64,000 nt of DNA, from assembly GCF_036014195.1 (NCBI RefSeq), contig NZ_CP107918.1, positions 6,448,001 to 6,512,000 on the forward strand. The letters are read 5' to 3'. A model generated the notes under the pieces. The model saw only the letters and a program-made list of their open reading frames with translations, ran no database searches and was not told where the DNA came from. The DNA is from Streptomyces sp. NBC_00442. Lineage in GTDB: Bacteria > Actinomycetota > Actinomycetes > Streptomycetales > Streptomycetaceae. Every line of letters begins with the position of its first letter. The stretch's first letter is position 1. A program made the translations under genes and the position numbers. This document shows positions 1-12,659 of the stretch, one piece after another.

Positions 1-359
1 AGCGCGTCGGACAGCGCGTAGGGATTCTCGTCGTCGGGCGACGGCTCCAGGTCCCCCTTGTGCCGGCCCTCGGTGAACATGAAGCCCGTTTCCCAGCCGT
101 TCCGCGTGCCCGAAGCGGAGGACGACGGCTTGAGCAGCTCGCCCCTCCCCGGGTCGCACCGATAAGCGGCCTCGCGCGAGCGACCCCCGTCGTGGTACGG
201 GTCCTGCCAGCGCACGGTGCACCGGCCGTCGGGCTTCTCGCTGATCACGGTGAGGTCGATCTGGCGCGTCTCGGGATACGTGACGTAGGTGTACGCCGAC
301 CAACCGAACAGCACGACGCCGAGCGCCAGCACCCAGCGAAAGAACGGCCTGTGCCGCAT
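1..359 (-). CDS. Membrane-anchored conserved hypothetical protein, 3' end beyond window
   Basis: The gene reads leftward off the window edge, so only about the first 119 residues are present. The ATG at 359 has a strong purine-rich ribosome binding site (GAGGGGGGA) just upstream. The protein begins MRHRPFF and has one hydrophobic segment at about residues 7-27, which looks like an uncleaved membrane anchor. A polar domain follows with a 'DGRCTVRW' stretch and two cysteines. The layout resembles short Streptomyces DUF3592-like membrane proteins, but I cannot confirm this without the C-terminus. It is divergent from argC and shares the 277 bp intergenic region with it. No function is assigned. 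Confidence 0.7.
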   Translation of the reverse strand, partial: MRHRPFFRWVLALGVVLFGWSAYTYVTYPETRQIDLTVISEKPDGRCTVRWQDPYHDGGRSREAAYRCDPGRGELLKPSSSASGTRNGWETGFMFTEGRHKGDLEPSPDDENPYALSDA

Positions 360-583
360 GGTCCCCCCTCATCCCCGGCCTATGACCCCCGGCCCAGGAC
401 CCCGGCGGAGATTACCGCCGGCCGGCGGCAGTGGGCCGGGGCCGCCGTCCGCGTGCGGCGGCGCCCCCCGACCCCTTCGAAGGGGCCCGGCCCGGCCGCA
501 GCCGCCGCCTCGACGCCAGGTCGTCACCCCGCTGCCCCTGGCCGGCCGGCCCCGGCCAGGCATAGCCCGCCGCACACATGTCT

Positions 584-2842
<2,259 letters not shown>

Positions 2843-2846
<4 letters not shown>

Positions 2847-3754
2847 GCACTCGTAAGCACACCGCACTGCCCAAGGCGCAGATCCTCATCGAGGCGCTGC
2901 CCTGGCTGATCCGGCATCACGGCAAGACCGTCGTCATCAAGTTCGGCGGCAACGCCATGATCGACGAGGATCTGAAGGCCGCCTTCGCCCAGGACGTGGT
3001 GTTCCTGCGCCAGTCCGGCCTCAAGCCCGTCGTGGTGCACGGCGGCGGACCGCAGATCAGCGCCCAGCTCGACAGGCACGGCCTGGTCAGCGAGTTCAAG
3101 GCGGGCCTTCGGGTCACCACGCCCGAGGCCATGGACGTGGTCCGCATGGTGCTCGCCGGACAGGTGCAGCGCGAACTCGTCGGCCTGCTCAACCAGCACG
3201 GGCCGCTCGCCGTCGGCATGACCGGCGAGGACGCCCACACCATCACCGCCACCCAGCACCGCCCCGAGATCGACGGCGAGCTCGTCGACATCGGGCGGGT
3301 CGGCCAGATCACCGCGATCGACCCGGGCGCGATCAAAGCGCTCCTGGACGACGGCCGGATCCCGGTCATCTCCTCGATCGCCCGCTCCCAGGACGACGGA
3401 CATGTCTACAACGTCAATGCTGATACGGCGGCTGCGGCACTTGCGGCTGCGCTGGGCGCCGAGACCCTGATGGTCCTCACCGACGTCGAGGGTCTCTACG
3501 AGGACTGGCCCAACAGTGACGACGTCATCAGCAAACTGACCGCCGCTCAGCTGGAGAAGCTGCTGCCCGAGCTCTCCAGCGGCATGGTGCCCAAGATGGA
3601 GGGCTGCCTGTTCGCCGTGCGCAACGGGGTCAACACCGCGCGCGTGATCGACGGACGGGTCCAGCACTCCATCCTGCTGGAGATTTTCACCGACGAAGGC
3701 ATCGGCACGATGGTCGTGCCGGACGGACGAGACGCCCAAGGGGGAGCGCGGTGA
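2843..3754 (+). CDS. argB: Acetylglutamate kinase
   Basis: ArgB phosphorylates N-acetylglutamate and is usually the arginine-feedback-controlled step. It has 303 residues and the amino-acid-kinase fold signatures VIKFGGNAM near the N-terminus, VHGGGPQI, and [18 protein letters not shown] toward the C-terminus. The ATG at 2843 overlaps the argJ stop (ATGA), and its own stop overlaps the argD GTG, so argJ, argB and argD are read as one tightly packed unit. Confidence 0.96.
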
Positions 3755-4947
3755 CCAACCACGAACTCGCACAGCGCTGGCAGCAGGCCATGACGGACAA
3801 CTACGGCACGCCCAAGCTCGCGCTCGTGCGCGGCGCGGGCGCCAGCGTCTGGGACGCGGACGGCGTCCAGTACGCCGACTTCGTGGGCGGCATCGCGGTC
3901 AACGCGCTCGGCCACGCCCACCCGGCCGTCGTGCAGGCAGTGACCCAGCAGATCGCCTCGCTCGGCCACGTCTCGAACCTGTTCGTCGCGGAGCCGCCGG
4001 TGGCGCTCGCCGAACGGCTGCTCCAGCTCTTCGGGCGGCCCGGCCGGGTGTACTTCAGCAATTCCGGCGCCGAGGCCAACGAGGCCGCCTTCAAGATCGG
4101 CCGGCTGACCGGGCGCACCCACATGGTCGCCACCCACGGCGGCTTCCACGGCCGGACGATGGGCGCCCTCGCGCTCACCGGCCAGGAAGGCAAGCGGACG
4201 CCGTTCCTGCCGCTGCCCGGCGACGTCACCCACGTGCCGTTCGGGGACGTCGAGGCGCTGCGGGCGGCGGTCACCGAGGAGACCGCCTTCGTCATCATCG
4301 AGCCGATCCAGGGCGAGCTCGGCGTCGTGGTCCCCCCGGCCGGCTACCTCGGGGCCGCCCGGGAGATCACCCGTGCCACCGGAACGCTGCTCGTCCTCGA
4401 CGAGGTCCAGACCGGCATCGGACGGACCGGCAGCTGGTTCGAGTACCAGCGGCACGAGGGCGTCGATCCGGACATCGTCACCCTCGCCAAGGGGCTCGGC
4501 GGGGGACTGCCGATCGGTGCGACCGTCGCGTTCGGCGCCACGGCCGAACTCCTCAAGCCCGGCATGCACGGCACCACCTTCGGCGGAAACCCGGTCGCCT
4601 GCGCCGCGGGACTCGCCGTGCTCGACACGCTCGCCGCCGACGGCGCGCTCGACCAGGTCAAGCGCACCGGCGAGAAACTGCGGGACGGGATCGAGGCGCT
4701 GGGCCACCCGCTGGTCTCCCACGTCCGTGGTGCGGGGCTGCTGCTGGGTATCGTGCTCAACGAGCCCCTCGCACCCCGGGTGCAGCAGGCGGCTCAGGAT
4801 GCCGGCTTCCTGGTCAACGCGCCCGCGCCCGATGTCGTACGGCTCATGCCGCCGCTCATCATCGGGGACGCGGAGGCGGATGCGTTCGTCCGGGCGCTGC
4901 CCGGCATCCTTGAAGCAGCAGGCGGGGACGGAAGATCCGGAGAATGA
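3751..4947 (+). CDS. argD: Acetylornithine aminotransferase
   Basis: This PLP enzyme of class III makes N-acetylornithine from the semialdehyde and glutamate. It has 398 residues. Visible motifs are [36 protein letters not shown] (with the PLP-contacting Asp) and the Schiff-base lysine in [14 protein letters not shown]. The GTG start overlaps the argB stop by 4 bp. argR follows 7 bp after the stop. Family members may also act in lysine synthesis, but the arg context makes ArgD the natural assignment. Confidence 0.95.
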   Translation: MTNHELAQRWQQAMTDNYGTPKLALVRGAGASVWDADGVQYADFVGGIAVNALGHAHPAVVQAVTQQIASLGHVSNLFVAEPPVALAERLLQLFGRPGRVYFSNSGAEANEAAFKIGRLTGRTHMVATHGGFHGRTMGALALTGQEGKRTPFLPLPGDVTHVPFGDVEALRAAVTEETAFVIIEPIQGELGVVVPPAGYLGAAREITRATGTLLVLDEVQTGIGRTGSWFEYQRHEGVDPDIVTLAKGLGGGLPIGATVAFGATAELLKPGMHGTTFGGNPVACAAGLAVLDTLAADGALDQVKRTGEKLRDGIEALGHPLVSHVRGAGLLLGIVLNEPLAPRVQQAAQDAGFLVNAPAPDVVRLMPPLIIGDAEADAFVRALPGILEAAGGDGRSGE

Positions 4948-4954
4948 GACGACG

Positions 4955-5497
4955 ATGACCGACGAGGCGCAGGACTTCGAGCCGGGCGGCCCCGCCGTAC
5001 CGCAGACCCGCACCGCCCGCCACCGCCGGATCGTGGACATCCTCAACCGGCAGCCGGTGCGGTCCCAGAGCCAGCTCGCCAAGCTGCTCGCGGACGACGG
5101 GCTGAGCGTCACCCAGGCGACGCTCTCGCGCGACCTCGACGAACTGGGCGCGGTGAAGATCCGCAACACCGGCGGTGAGCTGATCTACGCGGTGCCCAGC
5201 GAGGGCGGTTTCCGCACGCCCAAGGCGCCGCTCGGGGAGTCCGCCAAGGAGGAGCGGATGCGCCGGCTCTCCGCCGAGCTGCTGATCTCCGCCGAGGCCT
5301 CCGCCAACCTGGTGGTGCTGCGCACCCCGCCCGGCGCCGCTCAATTCCTCGCCTCGGCCATCGACCAGGCCGAACTGCACGACATCCTCGGCACGATCGC
5401 GGGTGACGACACGCTGATGCTGATCAGCCGCGACCCCACGGGCGGCCAGGCGCTTGCCGACCATCTGCTGCGCCTGGCCCAGAGCGACCACCGCTGA
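4955..5497 (+). CDS. argR: Arginine repressor ArgR
   Basis: ArgR is the hexameric arginine-sensing regulator of the pathway. This copy has 180 residues. The N-terminal winged helix spans roughly residues 20-75 and includes [14 protein letters not shown], the recognition-helix region. The C-terminal oligomerisation and arginine-binding domain contains [12 protein letters not shown]. The ATG at 4955 lies 7 bp after argD with a GGAG upstream; the nearest other ATG runs straight into a stop. It probably controls the ARG boxes before argC and argH and therefore its own expression. Confidence 0.95.
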   Translation: MTDEAQDFEPGGPAVPQTRTARHRRIVDILNRQPVRSQSQLAKLLADDGLSVTQATLSRDLDELGAVKIRNTGGELIYAVPSEGGFRTPKAPLGESAKEERMRRLSAELLISAEASANLVVLRTPPGAAQFLASAIDQAELHDILGTIAGDDTLMLISRDPTGGQALADHLLRLAQSDHR

Positions 5498-5542
5498 CGG
5501 CAGTGGGGGAAGACCGCCAACTCCCGCGCGGGGCGGCCGGGT

Positions 5543-6235
5543 TCAGTATCCGGTGAGCGCGGTCGGGCCGGTGTCCGTGCCGATCGCGATGTGCGGGCGG
5601 CGCCCCGGGACGGCCCAGGCAAGCACCCGGTCCATGGCCTCGGCGGGCACCGACACACAGCCGGCGGTCGCGCCGCGCCCGTTGACGTGCAGGAAGATCC
5701 CGGCGCCCCGGCCGCGCACCGGGCGCTCGTAGTTGAAGCCGACGACCAGGGCGCGGGCGTACTGGCTCGCGTACGCCGTCAGGTGCTCGGACTCGCCCGC
5801 CCGGCAGTCCGCCGGCAGGCCCTCCACCCAGCGGTTGTAGGCGCGGGACTCGTTGTCCTCGCACCACCACGACCGGTCGGTGGCGCGCCGGTAGGGATAG
5901 CGGGTGCCGGGCGGGGCGGCCGCCACCCCGAAGGCGTACGGAAGGGCGTACAGGCCGGTCGGTGTGGTGTCGGTGCCCTGGACCCGCGCGTCGCCCTCGA
6001 CCAGCCCCTTCGCGCCGAACCTGGCGGGGGCCGAGCCCGCCGCCACCCAGTGCCCGTCGCGCAGGTCCCACCAGGTCAGCAGGCCGGTGGTCGCGTCGAT
6101 CCCGGCGGCCTCGGCGGTCAGGAGCTGGCTGCCCCCGCCGGTGCTCGCCATCCGCTCGGGCAGCGGCGCGGGCGAGGGGCCGGGCGTGGCGAGCGGAACC
6201 AGCAGGGACGCGAGGAGCAGAGCAGCGAGGCGCAT
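5543..6235 (-). CDS. Exported L,D-transpeptidase (YkuD-like) family protein
   Basis: The 230-residue protein starts with a classic signal peptide (MRLAALLLASLLVPLATPG). The C-terminal half has the YkuD-type signature FLHVNGRGATAGCVSV, with His at about 183 and the nucleophilic Cys at about 193. L,D-transpeptidases form 3-3 cross-links in peptidoglycan or act as related amidoligases; the substrate here is unknown. An upstream open frame of several hundred residues runs antisense to argH and is not part of the gene. The ribosome binding site is weak. It stands convergent to argR and divergent from argH, an unrelated insertion in the arg region that is common in Streptomyces. Confidence 0.85.
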   Translation of the reverse strand: MRLAALLLASLLVPLATPGPSPAPLPERMASTGGGSQLLTAEAAGIDATTGLLTWWDLRDGHWVAAGSAPARFGAKGLVEGDARVQGTDTTPTGLYALPYAFGVAAAPPGTRYPYRRATDRSWWCEDNESRAYNRWVEGLPADCRAGESEHLTAYASQYARALVVGFNYERPVRGRGAGIFLHVNGRGATAGCVSVPAEAMDRVLAWAVPGRRPHIAIGTDTGPTALTGY

Positions 6236-6398
6236 GTTCCGGACGGTAGGCGCCGCCACCGCCCAGGGCCCCCCGAACCGGCGCGGATTGCTCCGTAAGC
6301 GGGACGCGGCCGCCCGCCCGTGGCCGGGGTGGGTCCGGGGCCGGGGTGGGTCCGGTGGCCTGGGTGCGTGCGTGGCCGCGGCCCCCCGATCGGACGCG

Positions 6399-6436
6399 TT
6401 GACAAAACATGCAGAGCTCTGCATAGTTATGCCAAC
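6399..6436 (+). promoter_or_regulatory. argH promoter with ARG box
   Basis: A near-consensus promoter is visible: TTGACA (6399-6404), a 17 bp spacer and CATAGT (6422-6427). The spacer and -10 region contain the perfect 16 bp palindrome ATGCAGAGCTCTGCAT (6409-6424) followed by TTATGCC, a second half-site. The match to the argC region suggests an ArgR operator that blocks RNA polymerase. The 315 bp between 6236 and 6550 holds nothing else that I recognise. Confidence 0.8.
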
Positions 6437-6547
6437 GTCAACCTGGCTACGGGGCGCGACTTCGGGTGAGCGCGAATCGTTGCACGACCGTCTCCCCGCT
6501 CCTCCGCGGCGGGGAGACGGTGGCACAACCACTTCTGAGGAGCTTGA

Positions 6548-7978
<1,431 letters not shown>

Positions 7979-8001
7979 CCGCACGCAGAGCGGTGTGACC
8001 C

Positions 8002-8040
8002 AGCCCCAATGAGACATCTGTGTCTCATTGGGGCTAGGCT
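8002..8040 (+). promoter_or_regulatory. Perfect 15 bp-arm palindrome over a leaderless tetR promoter
   Basis: Two perfect 15-base arms (8002-8016 and 8021-8035, inner ends TGAGACA/TGTCTCA) surround TCTG. The arms cover a -35-like GAGACA (8011-8016) and touch the -10 TAGGCT (8035-8040; spacer 18). The ATG of the TetR gene lies 6 bp after the -10, so its mRNA is probably leaderless. The natural reading is an autorepression operator. The palindrome could also form an RNA hairpin after argH, but no U-tract follows. Confidence 0.75.
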
Positions 8041-8046
8041 CGTCTC

Positions 8047-8598
8047 ATGACCGTGGACCGAGACCAGGTACTCCGCACCGCCGCCGCCCTCCTCACCCGC
8101 AAAGCGACCGCCACCATGGACGAGGTCGCCCGCGCCGCGGGCATCGGCAGGGCCACCCTGCACCGGCACTTCGCCGGACGGGAGGCCCTCGTCAGAGCGC
8201 TGGAGGAACTCGGCATCCGCGAGCTGGAGGCCGCACTCGCCGCCGCCCGGCTGGAGGACGGAGCGGCCGCGGACGCGCTGCGCCGCTTGGTCGCCGAGGT
8301 CGAACCCGTCGCCGGCCTCCTCGCCTTCCTCGTCACCGAGAACCAGCTCTTCGAGGGCGAGGAGATGAACGAGGGCTGGGCCCGCATCGACGCCCGGGTC
8401 TCCGCGCTCTTCCGGCGCGGACAGGAACGGGGCGAGTTCCGCATCGACCTCACCCCCGCCTGGCTCACCGAGGCCCTGTACGGGCTGATCGGCGCCGGCG
8501 CCTGGTCCGTGCAGGACGGCCGGGTCGCCGCCAAGGACTTCCAGTACATGATCGCCGAGTTGCTGCTCGGCGGTGTACGGCGGAGCGTGGAGAAGTGA
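8047..8598 (+). CDS. TetR-family transcriptional regulator
   Basis: The 183-residue protein has an N-terminal helix-turn-helix at about residues 20-50 (TMDEVARAAGIGRATLHRHF), followed by a helical ligand-binding domain. The downstream efflux-pump gene starts inside its stop codon (GTGA), so the pair is co-transcribed and the regulator probably represses both through the palindrome at 8002-8035. The ligand is unknown, likely a toxic small molecule or drug exported by the pump. The ATG sits at the expected transcription start. Confidence 0.9.
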   Translation: MTVDRDQVLRTAAALLTRKATATMDEVARAAGIGRATLHRHFAGREALVRALEELGIRELEAALAAARLEDGAAADALRRLVAEVEPVAGLLAFLVTENQLFEGEEMNEGWARIDARVSALFRRGQERGEFRIDLTPAWLTEALYGLIGAGAWSVQDGRVAAKDFQYMIAELLLGGVRRSVEK

Positions 8599-10130
8599 CC
8601 GCAACCCAGCACCCGGCGTCCCGGGCCGCCGGCCCCATGGGCCGCTGGCTCGCGCTCGCGGTACTCGTCCTCGCCGTGCTGCTCGTCGCCGTCGACGCGA
8701 CCGTGCTCGGCCTCGCCACGCCCTTCCTGAGCGAAGACCTGAAGCCGACCGGCACTCAGCTGCTGTGGATCGGCGACATCTACTCGTTCGTCATCGCCGG
8801 ACTCCTCGTCTCCATGGGCAGCCTCGGCGACCGCATCGGCCGCAAGAAGCTCCTGCTCTCGGGGGCCGTGGCCTTCGGCGCGGTGTCCGTGCTCAACGCG
8901 TACGCGTCGAGCCCCGAGATGATGATCCTGGCCAGGGCCCTGCTCGGCATCGCGGGCGCGACCCTGATGCCGTCCACGCTCGCCCTGATCCGCAACATCT
9001 TCCACGACCCCAGGGAGCGCAGCCTCGCCGTCGGCATCTGGGGCGCGGCCGCCTCCGCGGGCACGGCGGTCGGGCCGGTCGTCGGCGGTTTCCTCCTGGA
9101 GAACTTCTGGTGGGGCTCGGTCTTCCTCATCAACCTGCCGGTCATGGCCGTCCTCGTCCTCGTCGGCATCAAGCTGCTGCCCGAGTCGCGCGACCCCGAC
9201 CCGGGGCCCTGGGACCTCGTCAGCGTGGGTCTCTCCCTGGTCGGCGTCGTCGCCGTCGTATACGCGGTGAAGGAGGCCGCGGTCAACGGGTTCCGCTGGG
9301 ACATCGCGGTCGCCGCGGTGCTGGGCGTCGGCGCGCTGGTCTGGTTCGTACGCCGCCAGCGCACGCTCGACTCGCCGCTCCTGGACATCCGGCTCTTCCA
9401 CCACCGGGGCTTCTCCGGGGCCGTGCTCGCCGATCTGCTGACCATCCTCGGGCTTTCCGGTCTGGTCTTCTTCCTGTCCCAGTTCCTCCAACTGGTGCAG
9501 CAGCGCTCGCCGTTGGAGGCAGGACTCATCGAACTGCCCGCGGCGGTGGGGGCGGTGGGCACGGGGCTCGCGGCCGGCACGATCGCCCGCAGGACCTCGG
9601 TGCGCGGGGCCGTCGCGGGCGGGCTCGCGGCCGTGGGCCTCGCGCTCGCCGCGTGTGTCCTGCTCGGCGCGGAGACCGGCGTCGTCTCGCTCGGCCTCGC
9701 CCTGTTCGTGGGCGGCCTCGGCGCGGGCCTCGCCTTCACGGTGACGGCCGACGTCATCCTCTCCAGCGTGCCCAAGGAGCAGGCCGGAGCGGCGTCGGCG
9801 GTCTCGGAGACGGCGTACGAGCTCGGCGCGGCGCTCGGCATCGCGCTGCTCGGCTCGGTGGTGACCGGGATCTACCGGGGTTTCCAGGTGCCGGCCGGCG
9901 TTCCCGCGGAGATCGCGGCCGAGGCGCACGACTCGCTCGGCGGGGCGGTGGAGGCGGCCGGGCGGCTGCCTTCGGAGCAGGCGCACGTGATGCTGGGGGC
10001 GGCGCGGGACGCGTTCACCTCCGGGTTCCAGGCGGCGGCGGGGGTGGGGGCGGTCGTCCTCTTCGCCACGGCGACGGCGGCGTGGTTCCTGCTCCGCGGC
10101 CAACACCTGGCCGAAACCCCCGAACCCTGA
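8595..10130 (+). CDS. MFS drug-efflux transporter, DHA2 family (14 TM)
   Basis: The 511-residue integral membrane protein has about 14 hydrophobic segments and the MFS loop motif MGSLGDRIGRKKLLL after TM2. The first helix holds VDATVLGLATPFL, the polar position typical of proton-driven drug antiporters of the SmvA/QacA type. The GTG at 8595 overlaps the TetR stop by 4 bp; a longer in-frame extension upstream is out-of-context sequence antisense to or within the regulator. Substrate cannot be read from sequence. Confidence 0.92.
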   Translation: MTATQHPASRAAGPMGRWLALAVLVLAVLLVAVDATVLGLATPFLSEDLKPTGTQLLWIGDIYSFVIAGLLVSMGSLGDRIGRKKLLLSGAVAFGAVSVLNAYASSPEMMILARALLGIAGATLMPSTLALIRNIFHDPRERSLAVGIWGAAASAGTAVGPVVGGFLLENFWWGSVFLINLPVMAVLVLVGIKLLPESRDPDPGPWDLVSVGLSLVGVVAVVYAVKEAAVNGFRWDIAVAAVLGVGALVWFVRRQRTLDSPLLDIRLFHHRGFSGAVLADLLTILGLSGLVFFLSQFLQLVQQRSPLEAGLIELPAAVGAVGTGLAAGTIARRTSVRGAVAGGLAAVGLALAACVLLGAETGVVSLGLALFVGGLGAGLAFTVTADVILSSVPKEQAGAASAVSETAYELGAALGIALLGSVVTGIYRGFQVPAGVPAEIAAEAHDSLGGAVEAAGRLPSEQAHVMLGAARDAFTSGFQAAAGVGAVVLFATATAAWFLLRGQHLAETPEP

Positions 10131-10525
10131 CCCCGCCCCCCCCGGGGCAACTCCCGGGCTCCCTGACCCCGCGCCCGGGGCCACCCCGGGCTCCCTGACC
10201 CGCCAGGGGCGCGAGGAACTGCGTGCCCGGCCCACGACGGTCCGCAGGCAGTGTGGGGGTTGCGCCCGCCAGGCGGGATGCGCGCCGGGTGCCTCGACTC
10301 GTGCCAGGGGCGCGGGGAACTGCGCGCCCGGCCGTCCATGGTTCGCGGACAACCCACGGGCTGCCCCCGAGGGGCTGGTCGTTCGGGTGCCGGTCCGCCG
10401 TGGCTGGTCGCGCAGTTCCCCGCGCCCCTGGCGGGGTTGCTGTGGGCCGTGTGCGGTTCGGCGGGGTTGGGGCGTGCCCCTGGCGGGGCTGCTGGGAGCC
10501 GGGGCGTGGGTTCGGCCGGGTTGGG
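10131..10525. repeat. Gene-free 395 bp with three copies of a dispersed G/C-rich repeat
   Basis: Copies of the element with core GCGCAGTTCCCCGCGCCCC or its complement lie at about 10203-10232, 10302-10332 (both reading GGGGCGCG..GAACTGCG) and 10406-10440 (opposite orientation). The same element recurs at about 26359, 26466, 49204, 62643 and 62889, always between genes. No promoter or convincing reading frame is visible. Confidence 0.7.
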
Positions 10526-11197
10526 TCAGGCCGCCTTGGCCTTGGTGGCGTACATGTCCACGTACTCCTGGCCGGACAGCCGCATGACCTCCGCCATCAC
10601 CGAATCCGTGACGGCCCGCAGAACGTAGCGGTCCCGGTCCATCCCCTCGTACCGCGAGAACTCCATCGGCTCACCGAAGCGAACCGTGACCTTGCCGGGC
10701 CGCGGCATCCCCGCACCGCCCGGCTGCAACTTGTCCGTGCCGACCATCGCGAAGGGGACGACGGGCGCGCCCGTCATCAGGGTGAGCCGGGCGACGCCCG
10801 TCCGGCCGCGGTACAGGCGCCCGTCGGGGGAGCGGGTGCCCTCCGGGTAGATGCCGAACATCCGGCCGTCCTCCAGGATGCGGCGGCCGGTCATCAGCGC
10901 CGCGACACCCCCGTTGGCGCCGTCCCGGTCGACCGGGATCATGCCGACGCCGGTGAAGAACCAGGCCATCAGCCGGCCCTTGAGCCCCTTGCCCGTGACG
11001 TACTCGTCCTTGCCGATGAAGGACACCTGCCGGTCGCACACGATGGGCAGCACGATCGAATCGATGAAGGTCACGTGGTTGCCGGCGAGGATGACTGGAC
11101 CGGTGCCCGGGATGTTCTCGGCGCCTTCCACCTGTGGGCGGAACATCAGGCGCATGATCGGTCCGAGCACTGCCTTGATGAGCGCGAAGCGGGACAA
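10526..11197 (-). CDS. 1-acyl-sn-glycerol-3-phosphate acyltransferase (PlsC family)
   Basis: The protein acylates lysophosphatidate or a similar lysolipid at the membrane. Motif I is NHVTFID (a variant of NHxxxxD), motif III is YPEGTRSPDGRL, and VPFAMVG supplies the VP-type motif IV. I prefer the TTG at 11197 (LSRFALIK, 223 residues) because GGAGG lies 5 bp upstream; an in-frame ATG at 11302 would add a polar 35-residue tail that has no support. The gene stands alone and faces left into the repeat region. Confidence 0.88.
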   Translation of the reverse strand: MSRFALIKAVLGPIMRLMFRPQVEGAENIPGTGPVILAGNHVTFIDSIVLPIVCDRQVSFIGKDEYVTGKGLKGRLMAWFFTGVGMIPVDRDGANGGVAALMTGRRILEDGRMFGIYPEGTRSPDGRLYRGRTGVARLTLMTGAPVVPFAMVGTDKLQPGGAGMPRPGKVTVRFGEPMEFSRYEGMDRDRYVLRAVTDSVMAEVMRLSGQEYVDMYATKAKAA

Positions 11198-11475
11198 CGG
11201 GCCCTCCGGGGTCGTCTGGGTGGATGTCGGAAGTCTGTGCAGGTGAGGACGATACTCGCGGCACACGTCCGATCGCACATCGGGTTCACGTAGTGGATAC
11301 ACGTTATTGACGCGTGTTTCCGCCAGGTTCGGCCCTCCTTGGCCCCCGTGTACCCCTAAAGCATCCCGCTCTTCACCTCGGTCCGCCTACGCTCGACTCC
11401 TCGCTTTGGCAGGTGCGGGACATACGGACATCACCAGCGGAAACCGAAGCGGAAACCGACGACCGAGGAGTGTTC

Positions 11476-12636
11476 ATGACTGACGGTGAGCGGATGAGCC
11501 CCGGGCGGCGCGCCGTGCTCGGTGCGGCGGGCGCGGCCGCGCTCGGCACGGCGGCCACGGGCCTCGCGGGCGCGCCGGCCGCCGCCGCGCAGAACCGCGG
11601 CGGCGGCCCGGCCGGCTACCGCGGCCTGCCCGTGCCGTACGTCATCGGGCACCGCGGCACCGCCGGATACCGGCCCGAGCACACGCTCGGTTCCTACCAG
11701 CACGCCCTCGACCTCGGCGCCCACGTCATCGAGCAGGACGTGGTGCCCACCAAGGACGGGCACCTGGTCTGCCGGCACGAGAACGACATCTCGGCCACCA
11801 CCGACGTCTCCGCGCACCCCGAGTTCGCCTCCCGCCGCACCACCAAGAGCATCGACGGGACCGCCGTCACGGGATGGTTCACCGAGGACTTCACGCTCGC
11901 CGAACTGAAGACGCTGCGCGCCAAGGAGCGCATCCCGGGCAACCGCCAGCACAACACCCTCTACGACGGCCGCTGGGACGTGTCCACCTTCGAGGAAGTG
12001 CTGCGCTGGGCCGAAGCGCAGGGCCGCCGCCTCGGCCGCCGGATCTGGCTGCACTCCGAGACCAAGCACCCCACCTATTTCCGCGGCATCGGGCTGCCCC
12101 TGGAGGAGCGCGTCGCCTCCCTGCTGCGCCGCTACGGGCGCCACCGCGCCGACTCCCCGCAGTTCCTCCAGTCCTTCGAGCCCAGCAGCATCCAGCGCCT
12201 GACGAAACTGGTCGACACCCCGTCGGTGGTGCTGCTCTCCAACGCGGGCACCAAGCCCTGGGACTTCGTGGTCGACGGCGATCCGCGCACCGTGGACGAC
12301 CTCGTCGCGCCGGCCGGGCTGCGGTGGATCGCCTCCTACGCCCAGGGCATCGGCCCCACCCTCGACCTGATCATCCCCAAGGACGCCGAAGGAAGGCTGA
12401 CCCGGCCGACCACGCTCGTCCGCGACGCGCACGCGCGGGGCCTGATCCTGCACCCCTACACCATGCGCAACGAGAACACCTTCCTGCCCGCCGAGTACCG
12501 GCGCGGCACCGACCCCAACGCCTACGGCGACGCGTTCGGTGCCTTCAGGACGTACTTCGCGACCGGCATCGACGCGGTGTTCTCCGACAACGCCGACACC
12601 GCACTGCTCGCCGCCGCCGATTTCCGCGAGCGCTGA
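11476..12636 (+). CDS. Tat-exported glycerophosphodiester phosphodiesterase
   Basis: GDPD enzymes release glycerol 3-phosphate from glycerophosphodiesters, often to supply phosphate and carbon. The 386-residue protein begins with a twin-arginine signal (SPGRRAVLGAAG, then an Ala-rich h-region ending near APAAAAQ). The mature part has IGHRGTAGYRPEHT, VIEQDVVPTKDGHLV and RHEND, the metal and catalytic residues of the family. The ATG at 11476 has GAGGAG upstream; an in-frame upstream extension lacks a start signal. It probably acts outside the membrane. Confidence 0.9.
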   Translation: MTDGERMSPGRRAVLGAAGAAALGTAATGLAGAPAAAAQNRGGGPAGYRGLPVPYVIGHRGTAGYRPEHTLGSYQHALDLGAHVIEQDVVPTKDGHLVCRHENDISATTDVSAHPEFASRRTTKSIDGTAVTGWFTEDFTLAELKTLRAKERIPGNRQHNTLYDGRWDVSTFEEVLRWAEAQGRRLGRRIWLHSETKHPTYFRGIGLPLEERVASLLRRYGRHRADSPQFLQSFEPSSIQRLTKLVDTPSVVLLSNAGTKPWDFVVDGDPRTVDDLVAPAGLRWIASYAQGIGPTLDLIIPKDAEGRLTRPTTLVRDAHARGLILHPYTMRNENTFLPAEYRRGTDPNAYGDAFGAFRTYFATGIDAVFSDNADTALLAAADFRER

Positions 12637-12659
12637 GGACGACCCCGTACGAGTGACAA

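Noticed and set aside
10131..10525. Small protein genes in the 395 bp gap
   Set aside because: Open frames exist in several phases but follow the G/C-rich repeat units, lack ribosome binding sites and do not show coding-type third positions.
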